Shown: positions 50,260-63,600 of the stretch, one piece after another
Position numbering within the stretch: the first letter of the stretch is position 1
Layout: every line of letters begins with the position of its first letter
From: Hydractinia symbiolongicarpus
Taxonomy: Eukaryota; Cnidaria; Hydrozoa; Anthoathecata; Hydractiniidae
Direction: 5' to 3'
DNA length: 64,000 nt
Assembly (NCBI RefSeq): GCF_029227915.1
Contig: NC_079881.1
Span: forward strand, 372,001-436,000
Translations under genes and position numbers: made by a program
Notes under the pieces: model-generated
What the model was told of the DNA's origin: nothing
Database searches by the model: none
Seen by the model: only the letters and a program-made list of their open reading frames with translations

Positions 50260-50925
50260 TGAAAACATTTTTAAAAACTACAAGTCTCATGTGCTTTAGT
50301 GGGAAAAAATAATTTAAAAAATTGTTCGGGAAATGAGTTTACTCCCTGGGTACTTTCTTTGTATACTTTTGACTATACGGGCCGAGTCCTGGGTTTACGG
50401 GAAATGGCGGGTTTTCGTTTGCCGGCGATTAAACTTCTTTTATTCAACGTCTCATTAAAAATGAAAACATTTTTGAAAACTACAAGTCTCATGCGTTTTA
50501 GTGGTGAAAAGATAATTTAAAAATCGTTTTGGAAATGAGTTTACTTACAGGGTACTTTCTTTGTATACATGCGACTATAAAGGCCAAGCCCGAGGTTTAC
50601 GGGAAATCGCAGGTTTTCTTTTGCCGACGATTAAACCACTTTCATTAGGCGTCTCATCAAAAATGAAAACATTTTTAAACACTACAAGTCTCATGTGCTT
50701 TAGTGGGAAAAAATAATTTAAAAAATCGTTCGGGAAATGAGTTTACTCCCTGGGTACTTTCTTTGTATACTTTTGACTATACGGGCCGAGTCCTGGGTTT
50801 ACGGGAAATGGCGGGTTTTCGTTTGCCGGCGATTAAACTTCTTTTATTCAGCGTCTCATTAAAAATGAAAACATTTTTGAAAACTACAAGTCTCATGCGT
50901 TTTAGTGGTGAAAAGATAATTTAAA
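50260..50925. repeat. 19-monomer HOR, truncated third copy
   Basis: The unit restarts with the TTGTTCGGG mark of copy 2 at about 50,320 and runs through P, Q, P. Near 50,925 it breaks: P keeps six A (TTTAAAAAATCG) and is followed by T instead of Q. It has private bases AACGTCTC (50,446) and GCCGACG (50,625). Confidence 0.88.
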
Positions 50926-53900
50926 AAATCGTTTTGGAAATGAGTTTACTCACAGGGTACTTTCTTTGTATACTTTTGACTATACGGGCCGAGTCCGGGA
51001 TTTACGGGAAATCGCGGGTTTTCGTTTGCCGGCGGTTAAACTTCTTTTATTCAGCGTCTCATCAAAAATGAAAACATTTTTAAAAACTACAAGTCTCATG
51101 TGCTTTAGTGGGAAAAAATAATTTAAAAAATCGTTCGGGAAATGAGTTTACTCCCTGGGTACTTTCTTTGTATACTTTTGACTATACGGGCCGAGTCCTG
51201 GGTTTACGGGAAATGGCGGGTTTTCGTTTGCCGGCGATTAAACTTCTTTTATTCAGCGTCTCATTAAAAATGAAAACATTTTTGAAAACTACAAGTCTCA
51301 TGCGTTTTAGTGGTGAAAAGATAATTTAAAAATCGTTTTGGAAATGAGTTTACTTACAGGGTACTTTCTTTGTATACATGCGACTATAAAGGCCAAGCCC
51401 GAGGTTTACGGGAAATCGCAGGTTTTCTTTTGCCGGCGATTAAACCACTTTCATTAGGCGTCTCATCAAAAATAAAAACATTTTTAAAAACTACAAGTCT
51501 CATGTGCTTTAGTGGGAAAAAATAATTTAAAAAATCGTTCGGGAAATGAGTTTACTCCCTGGGTACCTTCTTTGTATACTTTTGACTATACGGGCCGAAT
51601 CTGGGATTTACGGGAAATCGCAGGTTTTCGTTTGCCGGCGATTAAACTTCTTTTATTCAGCGTCTCATCAAAAATGAAAACATTTTTGTAAACTACAAGT
51701 CTCATGCGTTTTAGTGGTGAAAAAATAATTTAAAAAATTGTTCGGGAAATGAGTTTACTCCCTGGGTACCTTCTTTGTATACTTTTGACTATACGGGCCG
51801 AATCTGGGATTTACGGGAAATCGCAGGTTTTCGTTTGCCGGCGATTAAACTTCTTTTATTCAGCGTCTCATCAAAAATGAAAACATTTCTGAAAACTACA
51901 AGTCTCATGCGTTTTAGTGGTGAAAAAGTAATTTAAAAAATCGTTCGGGAAATGAGTTTACTCCCTGGGTACCTTCTTTGTATACTTTTGACTATACGGG
52001 CCGAATCTGGGATTTACGGGAAATCGCAGGTTTTCGTTTGCCGGCGATTAAACTTCTTTTATTCAGCGTCTCATCAAAAATGAAAACATTTTTGTAAACT
52101 ACAAGTCTCATGCGTTTTAGTGGTGAAAAAATAATTTAAAAAATTGTTCGGGAAATGAGTTTACCCCCTGGGTACTTTCTTTGTATACTTTTGACTATAC
52201 GGGCCGAGTCCGGGGTTTACGGGAAATGGCGGGTTTTCGTTTGCCGGAGATTAAACTTCTTTTATTCAGCGTCTCATCAAAAATGAAAACATTTTTGAAA
52301 ACTGCAAGTCTCATGCGTTTTAGTGGTGAAAAGATAATTTAAAAAATCGTTTTGGAAATGAGTTTACTCACAGGGTACTTTCTTTGTATACTTTTGACTA
52401 TACGGGCCGAGTCCGGGATTTACGGGAAATCGCGGGTTTTCGTTTGCCGGCGGTTAAACTTCTTTTATTCAGCGTCTCATCAAAAATGAAAACATTTTTC
52501 AAAACTACAAGTCTCATGTGCTTTAGTGGGAAAAAATAATTTAAAAAATCGTTCGGGAAATGAGTTTACTCCCTGGGTACTTTCTTTGTATACTTTTGAC
52601 TATACGGGCCGAGTCCTGGGTTTACGGGAAATGGCGGGTTTTCGTTTGCCGGCGATTAAACTTCTTTTATTCAGCGTCTCATTAAAAATGAAAACATTTT
52701 TGAAAACTACAAGTCTCATGCGTTTTAGTGGTGAAAAGATAATTTAAAAATCGTTTTGGAAATGAGTTTACTTACAGGGTACTTTCTTTGTATACATGCG
52801 ACTATAAAGGCCAAGCCCGAGGTTTACGGGAAATCGCAGGTTTTCTTTTGCCGGCGATTAAACCACTTTCATTAGGCGTCTCATCAAAAATGAAAACATT
52901 TTTAAAAACTACAAGTCTCATGTGCTTTAGTGGGAAAAAATAATTTAAAAAATCGTTCGGGAAATGAGTTTACTCCCTGGGTACTTTCTTTGTATACTTT
53001 TGACTATACGGGCCGAGTCCTGGGTTTACGGGAAATGGCGGGTTTTCGTTTGCCGGCGATTAAACTTCTTTTATTCAGCGTCTCATTAAAAATGAAAACA
53101 TTTTTGAAAACTACAAGTCTCATGCGTTTTAGTGGTGAAAAGATAATTTAAAAATCGTTTTGGAAATGAGTTTACTTACAGGGTACTTTCTTTGTATACA
53201 TGCGACTATAAAGGCCAAGCCCGAGGTTTACGGGAAATCGCAGGTTTTCTTTTGCCGGCGATTAAACCACTTTCATTAGGCGTCTCATCAAAAATGAAAA
53301 CATTTTTAAACACTACAAGTCTCATGTGCTTTAGTGGGAAAAAATAATTTAAAAAATCGTTCGGGAAATGAGTTTACTCCCTGGGTACTTTCTTTGTATA
53401 CTTTTGACTATACGGGCCGAGTCCTGGGTTTACGGGAAATGGCGGGTTTTCGTTTGCCGGCGATTAAACTTCTTTTATTCAGCGTCTCATTAAAAATGAA
53501 AACATTTTTGAAAACTACAAGTCTCATGCGTTTTAGTGGTGAAAAGATAATTTAAAAAATCGTTTTGGAAATGAGTTTACTCACAGGGTACTTTCTTTGT
53601 ATACTTTTGACTATACGGGCCGAGTCCGGGATTTACGGGAAATCGCGGGTTTTCGTTTGCCGGCGGTTAAACTTCTTTTATTCAGCGTCTCATCAAAAAT
53701 GAAAACATTTTTAAAAACTACAAGTCTCATGTGCTTTAGTGGGAAAAAATAATTTAAAAAATCGTTCGGGAAATGAGTTTACTACCTGGGTACTTTCTTT
53801 GTATACTTTTGACTATACGGGCCGAGTCCTGGGTTTACGGGAAATGGCGGGTTTTCGTTTGCCGGCGATTAAACTTCTTTTATTCAGCGTCTCATTAAAA

Positions 53901-54546
53901 ATGAAAACATTTTTGAAAACTACAAGTCTCATGCGTTTTAGTGGTGAAAAGATAATTTAAAAATCGTTTTGGAAATGAGTTTACTTACAGGGTACTTTCT
54001 TTGTATACATGCGACTATAAAGGCCAAGCCCGAGGTTTACGGGAAATCGCAGGTTTTCTTTTGCCGGCGATTAAACCACTTTCATTAGGCGTCTCATCAA
54101 AAATAAAAACATTTTTAAAAACTACAAGTCTCATGTGCTTTAGTGGGAAAAAATAATTTAAAAAATCGTTCGGGAAATGAGTTTACTCCCTGGGTACTTT
54201 CTTTGTATACTTTTGACTATACGGGCCGAGTCCTGGGTTTACGGGAAATGGCGGGTTTTCGTTTGCCGGCGATTAAACTTCTTTTATTCAGCGTCTCATG
54301 AAAAATGAAAACATTTTTGAAAACTACAAGTCTCATGCGTTTTAGTGGTGAAAAGATAATTTAAAAATCGTTTTGGAAATGAGTTTACTTACAGGGTACT
54401 TTCTTTGTATACATGCGACTATAAAGGCCAAGCCCGAGGTTTACGGGAAATCGCAGGTTTTCTTTTGCCGGCGATTAAACCACTTTCATTAGGCGTCTCA
54501 TCAAAAATGAAAACATTTTTAAAAACTACAAGTCTCATGTGCTTTA
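50926..54546. repeat. P/Q array with P-T joins and a 7-monomer module
   Basis: P spacings are 405 (P+T), 1,418, 404, 404, 405 and 808. The 1,418-bp module is P, Q, three R-type monomers (GCCGAATCTGGG at about 51,595, 51,789 and 51,992), S and T. About 50,677-51,570 and 53,308-54,201 match at an offset of 2,631 bp, with the private marks TTTAAACACTAC and AAAATAAAAAC. One P near 54,300 has CATGAAAAATG. Confidence 0.88.
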
Positions 54547-56572
54547 GTGGGAAAAAATAATTTAAAAAATCGTTCGGGAAATGAGTTTACTCCCTGGGTA
54601 CTTTCTTTGTATACTTTTGACTATACGGGCCGAGTCCTGGGTTTACGGGAAATGGCGGGTTTTCGTTTGCCGGCGATTAAACTTCTTTTATTCAGCGTCT
54701 CATTAAAAATGAAAACATTTTTGAAAACTACAAGTCTCATGCGTTTTAGTGGTGAAAAGATAATTTAAAAATCGTTTTGGAAATGAGTTTACTTACAGGG
54801 TACTTTCTTTGTATACATGCGACTATAAAGGCCAAGCCCGAGGTTTACGGGAAATCGCAGGTTTTCTTTTGCCGGCGATTAAACCACTTTCATTAGGCGT
54901 CTCATCAAAAATGAAAACATTTCTGAAAACTACAAGTCTCATGCGTTTTAGTGGTGAAAAAGTAATTTAAAAAATCGTTCGGGAAATGAGTTTACTCCCT
55001 GGGTACCTTCTTTGTATACTTTTGACTATACGGGCCGAATCTGGGATTTACGGAAAATCGCAGGTTTTCGTTTGCCGGCGATTAAACTTCTTTTATTCAG
55101 CGTCTCATCAAAAATGAAAACATTTTTGTAAACTACAAGTCTCATGCGTTTTAGTGGTGAAAAAATAATTTAAAAAATTGTTCGGGAAATGAGTTTACCC
55201 CCTGGGTACTTTCTTTGTATACTTTTGACTATACGGGCCGAGTCCGGGGTTTACGGGAAATGGCGGGTTTTCGTTTGCCGGAGATTAAACTTCTTTTATT
55301 CAGCGTCTCATCAAAAATGAAAACATTTTTGAAAACTGCAAGTCTCATGCGTTTTAGTGGTGAAAAGATAATTTAAAAAATCGTTTTGGAAATGAGTTTA
55401 CTCACAGGGTACTTTCTTTGTATACTTTTGACTATACGGGCCGAGTCCGGGATTTACGGGAAATCGCGGGTTTTCGTTTGCCGGCGGTTAAACTTCTTTT
55501 ATTCAGCGTCTCATCAAAAATGAAAACATTTTTAAAAACTACAAGTCTCATGTGCTTTAGTGGGAAAAAATAATTTAAAAAATCGTTCGGGAAATGAGTT
55601 TACTCCCTGGGTACTTTCTTTGTATACTTTTGACTATACGGGCCGAGTCCTGGGTTTACGGGAAATGGCGGGTTTTCGTTTGCCGGCGATTAAACTTCTT
55701 TTATTCAGCGTCTCATTAAAAATGAAAACATTTTTGAAAACTACAAGTCTCATGCGTTTTAGTGGTGAAAAGATAATTTAAAAATCGTTTTGGAAATGAG
55801 TTTACTTACAGGGTACTTTCTTTGTATACATGCGACTATAAAGGCCAAGCCCGAGGTTTACGGGAAATCGCAGGTTTTCTTTTGCCGGCGATTAAACCAC
55901 TTTCATTAGGCGTCTCATCAAAAATGAAAACATTTCTGAAAACTACAAGTCTCATGCGTTTTAGTGGTGAAAAAGTAATTTAAAAAATCGTTCGGGAAAT
56001 GAGTTTACTCCCTGGGTACCTTCTTTGTATACTTTTGACTATACGGGCCGAATCTGGGATTTACGGAAAATCGCAGGTTTTCGTTTGCCGGCGATTAAAC
56101 TTCTTTTATTCAGCGTCTCATCAAAAATGAAAACATTTTTGTAAACTACAAGTCTCATGCGTTTTAGTGGTGAAAAAATAATTTAAAAAATTGTTCGGGA
56201 AATGAGTTTACCCCCTGGGTACTTTCTTTGTATACTTTTGACTATACGGGCCGAGTCCGGGGTTTACGGGAAATGGCGGGTTTTCGTTTGCCGGAGATTA
56301 AACTTCTTTTATTCAGCGTCTCATCAAAAATGAAAACATTTTTGAAAACTGCAAGTCTCATGCGTTTTAGTGGTGAAAAGATAATTTAAAAAATCGTTTT
56401 GGAAATGAGTTTACTCACAGGGTACTTTCTTTGTATACTTTTGACTATACGGGCCGAGTCCGGGATTTACGGGAAATCGCGGGTTTTCGTTTGCCGGCGG
56501 TTAAACTTCTTTTATTCAGCGTCTCATCAAAAATGAAAACATTTTTAAAAACTACAAGTCTCATGTGCTTTA
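54547..56572. repeat. Two tandem 5-monomer modules (1,013 bp each)
   Basis: P, Q, R, S, T appears twice, at 54,547-55,559 and 55,560-56,572. Both copies share TTTACGGAAAATCG in R (55,048 and 56,061), which the R copies at 45.5 and 49.4 kb lack, so this is a local tandem duplication. The length fits P 202 + Q 203 + R 203 + S 203 + T 202. Confidence 0.9.
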
Positions 56573-58970
56573 GTGGGAAAAAATAATTTAAAAAATCGTT
56601 CGGGAAATGAGTTTACTCCCTGGGTACTTTCTTTGTATACTTTTGACTATACGGGCCGAGTCCTGGGTTTACGGGAAATGGCGGGTTTTCGTTTGCCGGC
56701 GATTAAACTTCTTTTATTCAGCGTCTCATTAAAAATGAAAACATTTTTGAAAACTACAAGTCTCATGCGTTTTAGTGGTGAAAAGATAATTTAAAAATCG
56801 TTTTGGAAATGAGTTTACTTACAGGGTACTTTCTTTGTATACATGCGACTATAAAGGCCAAGCCCGAGGTTTACGGGAAATCGCAGGTTTTCTTTTGCCG
56901 GCGATTAAACCACTTTCATTAGGCGTCTCATCAAAAATGAAAACATTTTTAAAAACTACAAGTCTCATGTGCTTTAGTGGGAAAAAATAATTTAAAAAAT
57001 CGTTCGGGAAATGAGTTTACTCCCTGGGTACTTTCTTTGTATACTTTTGACTATACGGGCCGAGTCCTGGGTTTACGGGAAATGGCGGGTTTTCGTTTGC
57101 CGGCGATTAAACTTCTTTTATTCAGCGTCTCATTAAAAATGAAAACATTTTTGAAAACTACAAGTCTCATGCGTTTTAGTGGTGAAAAGATAATTTAAAA
57201 ATCGTTTTGGAAATGAGTTTACTTACAGGGTACTTTCTTTGTATACATGCGACTATAAAGGCCAAGCCCGAGGTTTACGGGAAATCGCAGGTTTTCTTTT
57301 GCCGGCGATTAAACCACTTTCATTAGGCGTCTCATCAAAAATGAAAACATTTCTGAAAACTACAAGTCTCATGCGTTTTAGTGGTGAAAAAGTAATTTAA
57401 AAAATCGTTCGGGAAATGAGTTTACTCCCTGGGTACCTTCTTTGTATACTTTTGACTATACGGGCCGAGTCGGGGATTTACGGGAAGTCGTGGGTTTTCG
57501 TTTGCCGGCGATTAAACTTCTTTTATTCAGCGTCTCATCAAAAATGAAAACATTTTTGTAAACTACAAGTCTCATGCGTTTTAGTGGTGAAAAAATAATT
57601 TAAAAAATTGTTCGGGAAATGAGTTTACCCCCTGGGTACTTTCTTTGTATACTTTTGACTATACGGGCCGAGTCCGGGGTTTACGGGAAATGGCGGGTTT
57701 TCGTTTGCCGGAGATTAAACTTCTTTTATTCAGCGTCTCATCAAAAATGAAAACATTTTTGAAAACTGCAAGTCTCATGCGTTTTAGTGGTGAAAAGATA
57801 ATTTAAAAAATCGTTTTGGAAATGAGTTTACTCACAGGGTACTTTCTTTGTATACTTTTGACTATACGGGCCGAGTCCGGGATTTACGGGAAATCGCGGG
57901 TTTTCGTTTGCCGGCGGTTAAACTTCTTTTATTCAGCGTCTCATCAAAAATGAAAACATTTTTAAAAACTACAAGTCTCATGTGCTTTAGTGGGAAAAAA
58001 TAATTTAAAAAATCGTTCGGGAAATGAGTTTACTCCCTGGGTACTTTCTTTGTATACTTTTGACTATACGGGCCGAGTCCTGGGTTTACGGGAAATGGCG
58101 GGTTTTCGTTTGCCGGCGATTAAACTTTTTTTATTCAGCGTCTCATTAAAAATGAAAACATTTTTGAAAACTACAAGTCTCATGCGTTTTAGTGGTGAAA
58201 AGATAATTTAAAAATCGTTTTGGAAATGAGTTTACTTACAGGGTACTTTCTTTGTATACATGCGACTATAAAGGCCAAGCCCGAGGTTTACGGGAAATCG
58301 CAGGTTTTCTTTTGCCGGCGATTAAACCACTTTCATTAGGCGTCTCATCAAAAATGAAAACATTTTTAAAAACTACAAGTCTCATGTGCTTTAGTGGGAA
58401 AAAATAATTTAAAAAATCGTTCGGGAAATGAGTTTACTCCCTGGGTACTTTCTTTGTATACTTTTGACTATACGGGCCGAGTCCTGGGTTTACGGGAAAT
58501 GGCGGGTTTTCGTTTGCCGGCGATTAAACTTCTTTTATTCAGCGTCTCATTAAAAATGAAAACATTTTTGAAAACTACAAGTCTCATGCGTTTTAGTGGT
58601 GAAAAGATAATTTAAAAATCGTTTTGGAAATGAGTTTACTTACAGGGTACTTTCTTTGTATACATGCGACTATAAAGGCCAAGCCCGAGGTTTACGGGAA
58701 ATCGCAGGTTTTCTTTTGCCGGCGATTAAACCACTTTCATTAGGCGTCTCATCAAAAATGAAAACATTTCTGAAAACTACAAGTCTCATGCGTTTTAGTG
58801 GTGAAAAAGTAATTTAAAAAATCGTTCGGGAAATGAGTTTACTCCCTGGGTACCTTCTTTGTATACTTTTGACTATACGGGCCGAATCTGGGATTTACGG
58901 GAAATCGCAGGTTTTCGTTTGCCGGCGATTAAACTTCTTTTATTCAGCGTCTCATCAAAAATGAAAACAT
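56573..58970. repeat. End of the P/Q array
   Basis: The modules are PQ (404), PQ-R'-S-T (1,013), PQ (404) and a last P, Q, R. R' carries GTCGGGGATT and AAGTCGTGGG rather than GAATCTGGG, like the 44.1 and 47.95 kb copies. One P has AAACTTTTTTTATTC (58,125). After R, near 58,970, the regular alternation stops. Confidence 0.88.
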
Positions 58971-61900
58971 TTTTGAAAACTACAAGTCTCATGGGCTTTA
59001 GTGGTGAAATAATAATTTAAAAAATTGTTCGGGAAATGAGTTTACTCCCTGGGTACTTTCTTTGTATACTTTTGACTATACGGGCCGAGTCCGGGGTTTA
59101 CGGGAAATGACGGGTTTTCGTTTGCCGGCGATTAAACTCCTTTTATTCAGCGTCTCATCAAAAATGAAAACATTTTTGAAAACTACAAGTCTCATGCGTT
59201 TTAGTGGTGAAAAGATAATTTAAAAAATCGTTTTGGAAATGAGTTTACTCACAGGGTACTTTCTTTGTATACATTCGACTATACGGGCCAAGCCCGGAAT
59301 TTACGGGAAATGGCGGGTTTTCATTTGCCAGCGATTAAACTTCTTTTATTCAGCGTCTCATCAAAAATGAAAACATTTTTGAAAACTACAAGTCTCATGC
59401 GTTTTAGTGGTGAAAAGATAATTTAAAAATCGTTTTGGAAATGAGTTTACTCACAGGGTACTTTCTTTGTATACATTCGACTATAAAGGCCAAGCCCTGG
59501 ATTTACGGGAAATCGCGGGTTTTCTTTTGCCGGCGATTAAACCACTTTCATTAGGCGTCTCATCAAAAATGAAAACATTTGTGAAAACTACAAGTCTCAT
59601 GGGCTTTAGTGGTGAAATAATAATTTAAAAAATCGTTCGGGAAATGAGTTTACTCCCTGGGTACTTTCTTTGTATACTTTTGACTATACGGGCCGAGTCC
59701 GGGGTTTACGGGAAATGGCGGGTTTTCGTTTGCCGGCGATTAAACTCCTTTTATTCAGCGTCTCATCAAAAATGAAAACATTTCTGAAAACTACAAGTAT
59801 CATCGGCTTTAGTGGTGAAATAATAATGTAAAAAATCGTTCGGGAAATCAGTTTACTCCCTGGGTACTTTCTTTGTATAATTTTGACTATACGGGCTGAG
59901 TCTAAGATTTACGGGAAATCGCGGGTTTTCGTTTGCCGGCGATTAAACCACTTTCACTAAGCGTCTCATCAAAAAATGAAAACATTTCTGAAAACTACAA
60001 GTCTCATGCGTTTTAGTGGTGAAAAAATAATTTAAAAAATCGTTCGGGAAATGAGTTTACTCCCTTTGTACTTTCTTTGTATACTTTTGACTATACGGGC
60101 CGAGTCGGGGATTTACGGGAAGTCGTGGGTTTTCGTTTGCCGGCGATTAAACTTCTTTTATTCAGCGTCTCATCAAAAATGAAAACATTTTTGTAAACTA
60201 CAAGTCTCATGCGTTTTAGTGGTGAAAAAGTAATTTAAAAAATTGTTCGGGAAATGAGTTTACTCCCTGGGTACTTTCTTTGTATACTTTTGACTATACG
60301 GGCCGAGTCCGGGGTTTACGGGAAATGGCGGGTTTTCGTTTGCCGGAGAATAAACTTCTTTTATTCAGCGTCTCATCAAAAATGAAAACATTTTTGAAAA
60401 CTGCAAGTCTCATGCGTTTTAGTGGTGAAAAGGTAATTTAAAAAATCGTTTTGGAAATGAGTTTACTCACAGGGTACTTTCTTTGTATACTTTTGACTAT
60501 ACGGGCCGAGTCCGGGATTTACAGGAAATCGCGGGTTTTCGTTTGCCGGCGATTAAACTTCTTTTATTCAGCGTCTCATCAAAAATGAAAACATTTTTAA
60601 AAACTACAAGTCTCATGTGCTTTAGTGGGAAAAAATAATTTAAAAAATCGTTCGGGAAATGAGTTTACTCCCTGGGTACTTTCTCTGTATACTTTTGACT
60701 ATACGGGCCGAGTCCGGGGTTTACGGGAAATGGCGGGTTTTTGTTTGCCGGCGATTAAACTTCTTTTATTCAGCGTCTCATCAAAAATGAAAACATTTTT
60801 GAAAACTACAAGTGTCATGCGTTTTAGTGGTGAAAAGATAATTTAAAAATCGTTTTGGAAATGAGTTTACTCACAGGGTACTTTCTTTGTATACATTCGA
60901 CTATAAAGGCCAAGCCCTGGATTTACGGGAAATCGTGGGTTTTCTTTTGCCGGCGATTAAACCACTTTCATTAGGCGTCTCATCAAAAATGAAAACATTT
61001 CTGAAAACTACAAGTCTCATGCGTTTTAGTGGTGAAAAAGTAATTTAAAAAATCGTTCGGGAAATGAGTTTACTCCCTGGGTACCTTCTTTGTATACTTT
61101 TGACTATACGGGCCGAATCCGGGATTTACGGGAAATCGCAGGTTTTCGTTTGCCGGCGATTAAACTTCTTTTATTCAGCGTCTCATCAAAAATGAAAACA
61201 TTTTTGAAAACTACAAGTCTCATGGGCTTTAGTGGTGAAATAATAATTTAAAAAATCGTTCGGGAAATGAGTTTATTCCCTGGGTACTTTCTTTGTATAC
61301 TTTTGACTATACGGGCCGAGTCCGGGGTTTACGGGAAATGGCGGGTTTTCGTTTGCCGGCGATTAAACTCCTCTTATTCAGCGTCTCATCAAAAATGAAA
61401 ACATTTTTGAAAGCTACAAGTCTCATGCGTTTTAGTGGTGAAAAGATAATTTAAAAAATCGTTTTGGAAATGAGTTTACTCACAGGGTACTTTCTTTGTA
61501 TACATTCGACTATACGGGCCAAGCCCACGATTTACGGGAAAAGCGGGGTTTCGTTTGCCGGCGATTAAACTTCTTTTATTCAGCGTCTCATCAAAAATGA
61601 AAACATTTTTGAAAACTGCAAGTCTCATGCGTTTTAGTGGTGAAAAGATAATTTAAAAATCGTTTTGGAAATGAGTTTACTTACAGGGTACTTTCTTTGT
61701 ATACATGCGACTATAAAGGCCAAGCCCGAGGTTTACGGGAAATCGCAGGTTTTCTTTTGCCGGCGATTAAACCACTTTCATTAGGCGTCTCATCAAAAAT
61801 GAAAACATTTGTGAAAACTACAATTCTCATGCGTTTTAGTGGTGAAAAAATAATTTAAAAAATCGTTTGGGAAATGAGTTTACTCCCTGGGTACCTTCTT

Positions 61901-62120
61901 TGTATACTTTTGACTATACGGGCCGAATCCGGGATTTACGGGAAATCGCAGGTTTCCGTTTGACGGCGATTAAACTTCTTTTATTCAGCGTCTCATCAAA
62001 AATGAAAACATTTTTGAAAACTACAAGTCTCATGGGCTTTAGTGGTGAAATAATAATTTAAAAAATCGTTCGGGAAATGAGTTTACTCCCTGGGTACTTT
62101 CTTTGTATACTTTTGACTAT

Positions 62121-62166
62121 ACGGGCCGAGTCTGGGGTTTAATCGCCGGGGATTTACGGGAAGTCG
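62121..62166. repeat. Insertion monomer (+15 bp), copy 1
   Basis: GTCTGGGGTTTAATCGCC precedes GGGGATTTACGGGAAGTCG where other monomers have GTCGGGGATTTACGGG. The 15 extra bases look like a piece of another monomer (GGGGTTTA joined to AATCGCCGG), so the monomer is probably an out-of-register recombination product. Confidence 0.85.
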
Positions 62167-63554
62167 TGGGTTTTCGTTTGCCGGCGATTAAACTTCTTTT
62201 ATTCAGCGTCTCATTAAAAATGAAAACATTTTTGTAAACTACAAGTCTCATGCGTTTTAGTGGTGAAAAAATAATTTAAAAAATTGTTCGGGAAATGAGT
62301 TTACTCCCTGGGTACTTTCTTTGTATACTTTTGACTATACGGGCCGAGTCCGGGGTTTACGGGAAATGGCGGGTTTTCGTTTGCCGGAGATTAAACTTCT
62401 TTTATTCAGCGTCTCATCAAAAATGAAAACATTTTTGAAAACTGCAAGTCTCATGCGTTTTAGTGGTGAAAAGATAATTTAAAAAATCGTTTTGGAAATG
62501 AGTTTACTCACAGGGTACTTTCTTTGTATACTTTTGACTATACGGGCCGAGTCCGGGATTTACGGGAAATCGCGGGTTTTCGTTTGCCGGCGATTAAACG
62601 TCTTTTATTTAGCGTCTCATCAAAAATGAAAACATTTTTAAAAACTACAAGTCTCATGTGCTTTAGTGGGAAAAAATAATTTAAAAAATCGTTCGGGAAA
62701 TGAGTTTACTCCCTGGGTACTTTCTTTGTATACTTTTGACTATACGGGCCGAGTCCGGGGTTTACGGGAAATTGCGGGTTTTTGTTTGCCGGCGATTAAA
62801 CTTCTTTTGTTCAGCGTCTCATCAAAAATGAAAACCTTTTTGAAAACTACAAGTCTCATGCGTTTTAGTGGTGAAAAGATAATTTAAAAATCGTTTTGGA
62901 AATGAGTTTACTCACAGGGTACTTTCTTTGTATACATTCGACTATAAAGGCCAAGCCCGGGATTTACGGGAAATCGCAGGTTTTCTTTTGCCGGCGATTA
63001 AACCACTTTCATTAGGCGTCTCATCAAAAATGAAAACATTTTTGTAAACTACAAGTCTCATGCGTTTTAGTGGTGAAATAATAATGTAAAAAATCGTTCG
63101 GGAAATCAGTTTACTCCCTGGGTACTTTCTTTGTATAATTTTGACTATACGGGCTGAGTCTAAGATTTACGGGAAATCGCGGGTTTTCGTTTGCCGGCGA
63201 TTAAACCACTTTCACTAAGCGTCTCATCAAAAATGAAAACATTTCTGAAAACTACAAGTCTCATGCGTTTTAGTGGTGAAAAAATAATTTAAAAAATCGT
63301 TCGGGAAATGAGTTTACTCCCTGGGTACTTTCTTTGTATACTTTTGACTATACGGGCCGAGTCCGGGGTTTACGGGAAATGGCGGGTTTTCGTTTGACGG
63401 AGATTAAACTTCTTTTATTCAGCGTCTCATCAAAAATGAAAACATTTTTGAAAACTGCAAGTCTCATGCGTTTTAGTGGTGAAAAGGTAATTTAAAAAAT
63501 CGTTCGGGAAATGAGTTTACTCCCTGGGTTCTTTCTTTGTATACTTTTGACTAT

Positions 63555-63600
63555 ACGGGCCGAGTCTGGGGTTTAATCGCCGGGGATTTACGGGAAGTCG
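63555..63600. repeat. Insertion monomer (+15 bp), copy 2
   Basis: The same 15-bp insertion as at 62,127, lying 1,434 bp downstream (seven monomers plus the insertion). Its recurrence shows that it has been copied with its neighbours. Confidence 0.85.
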
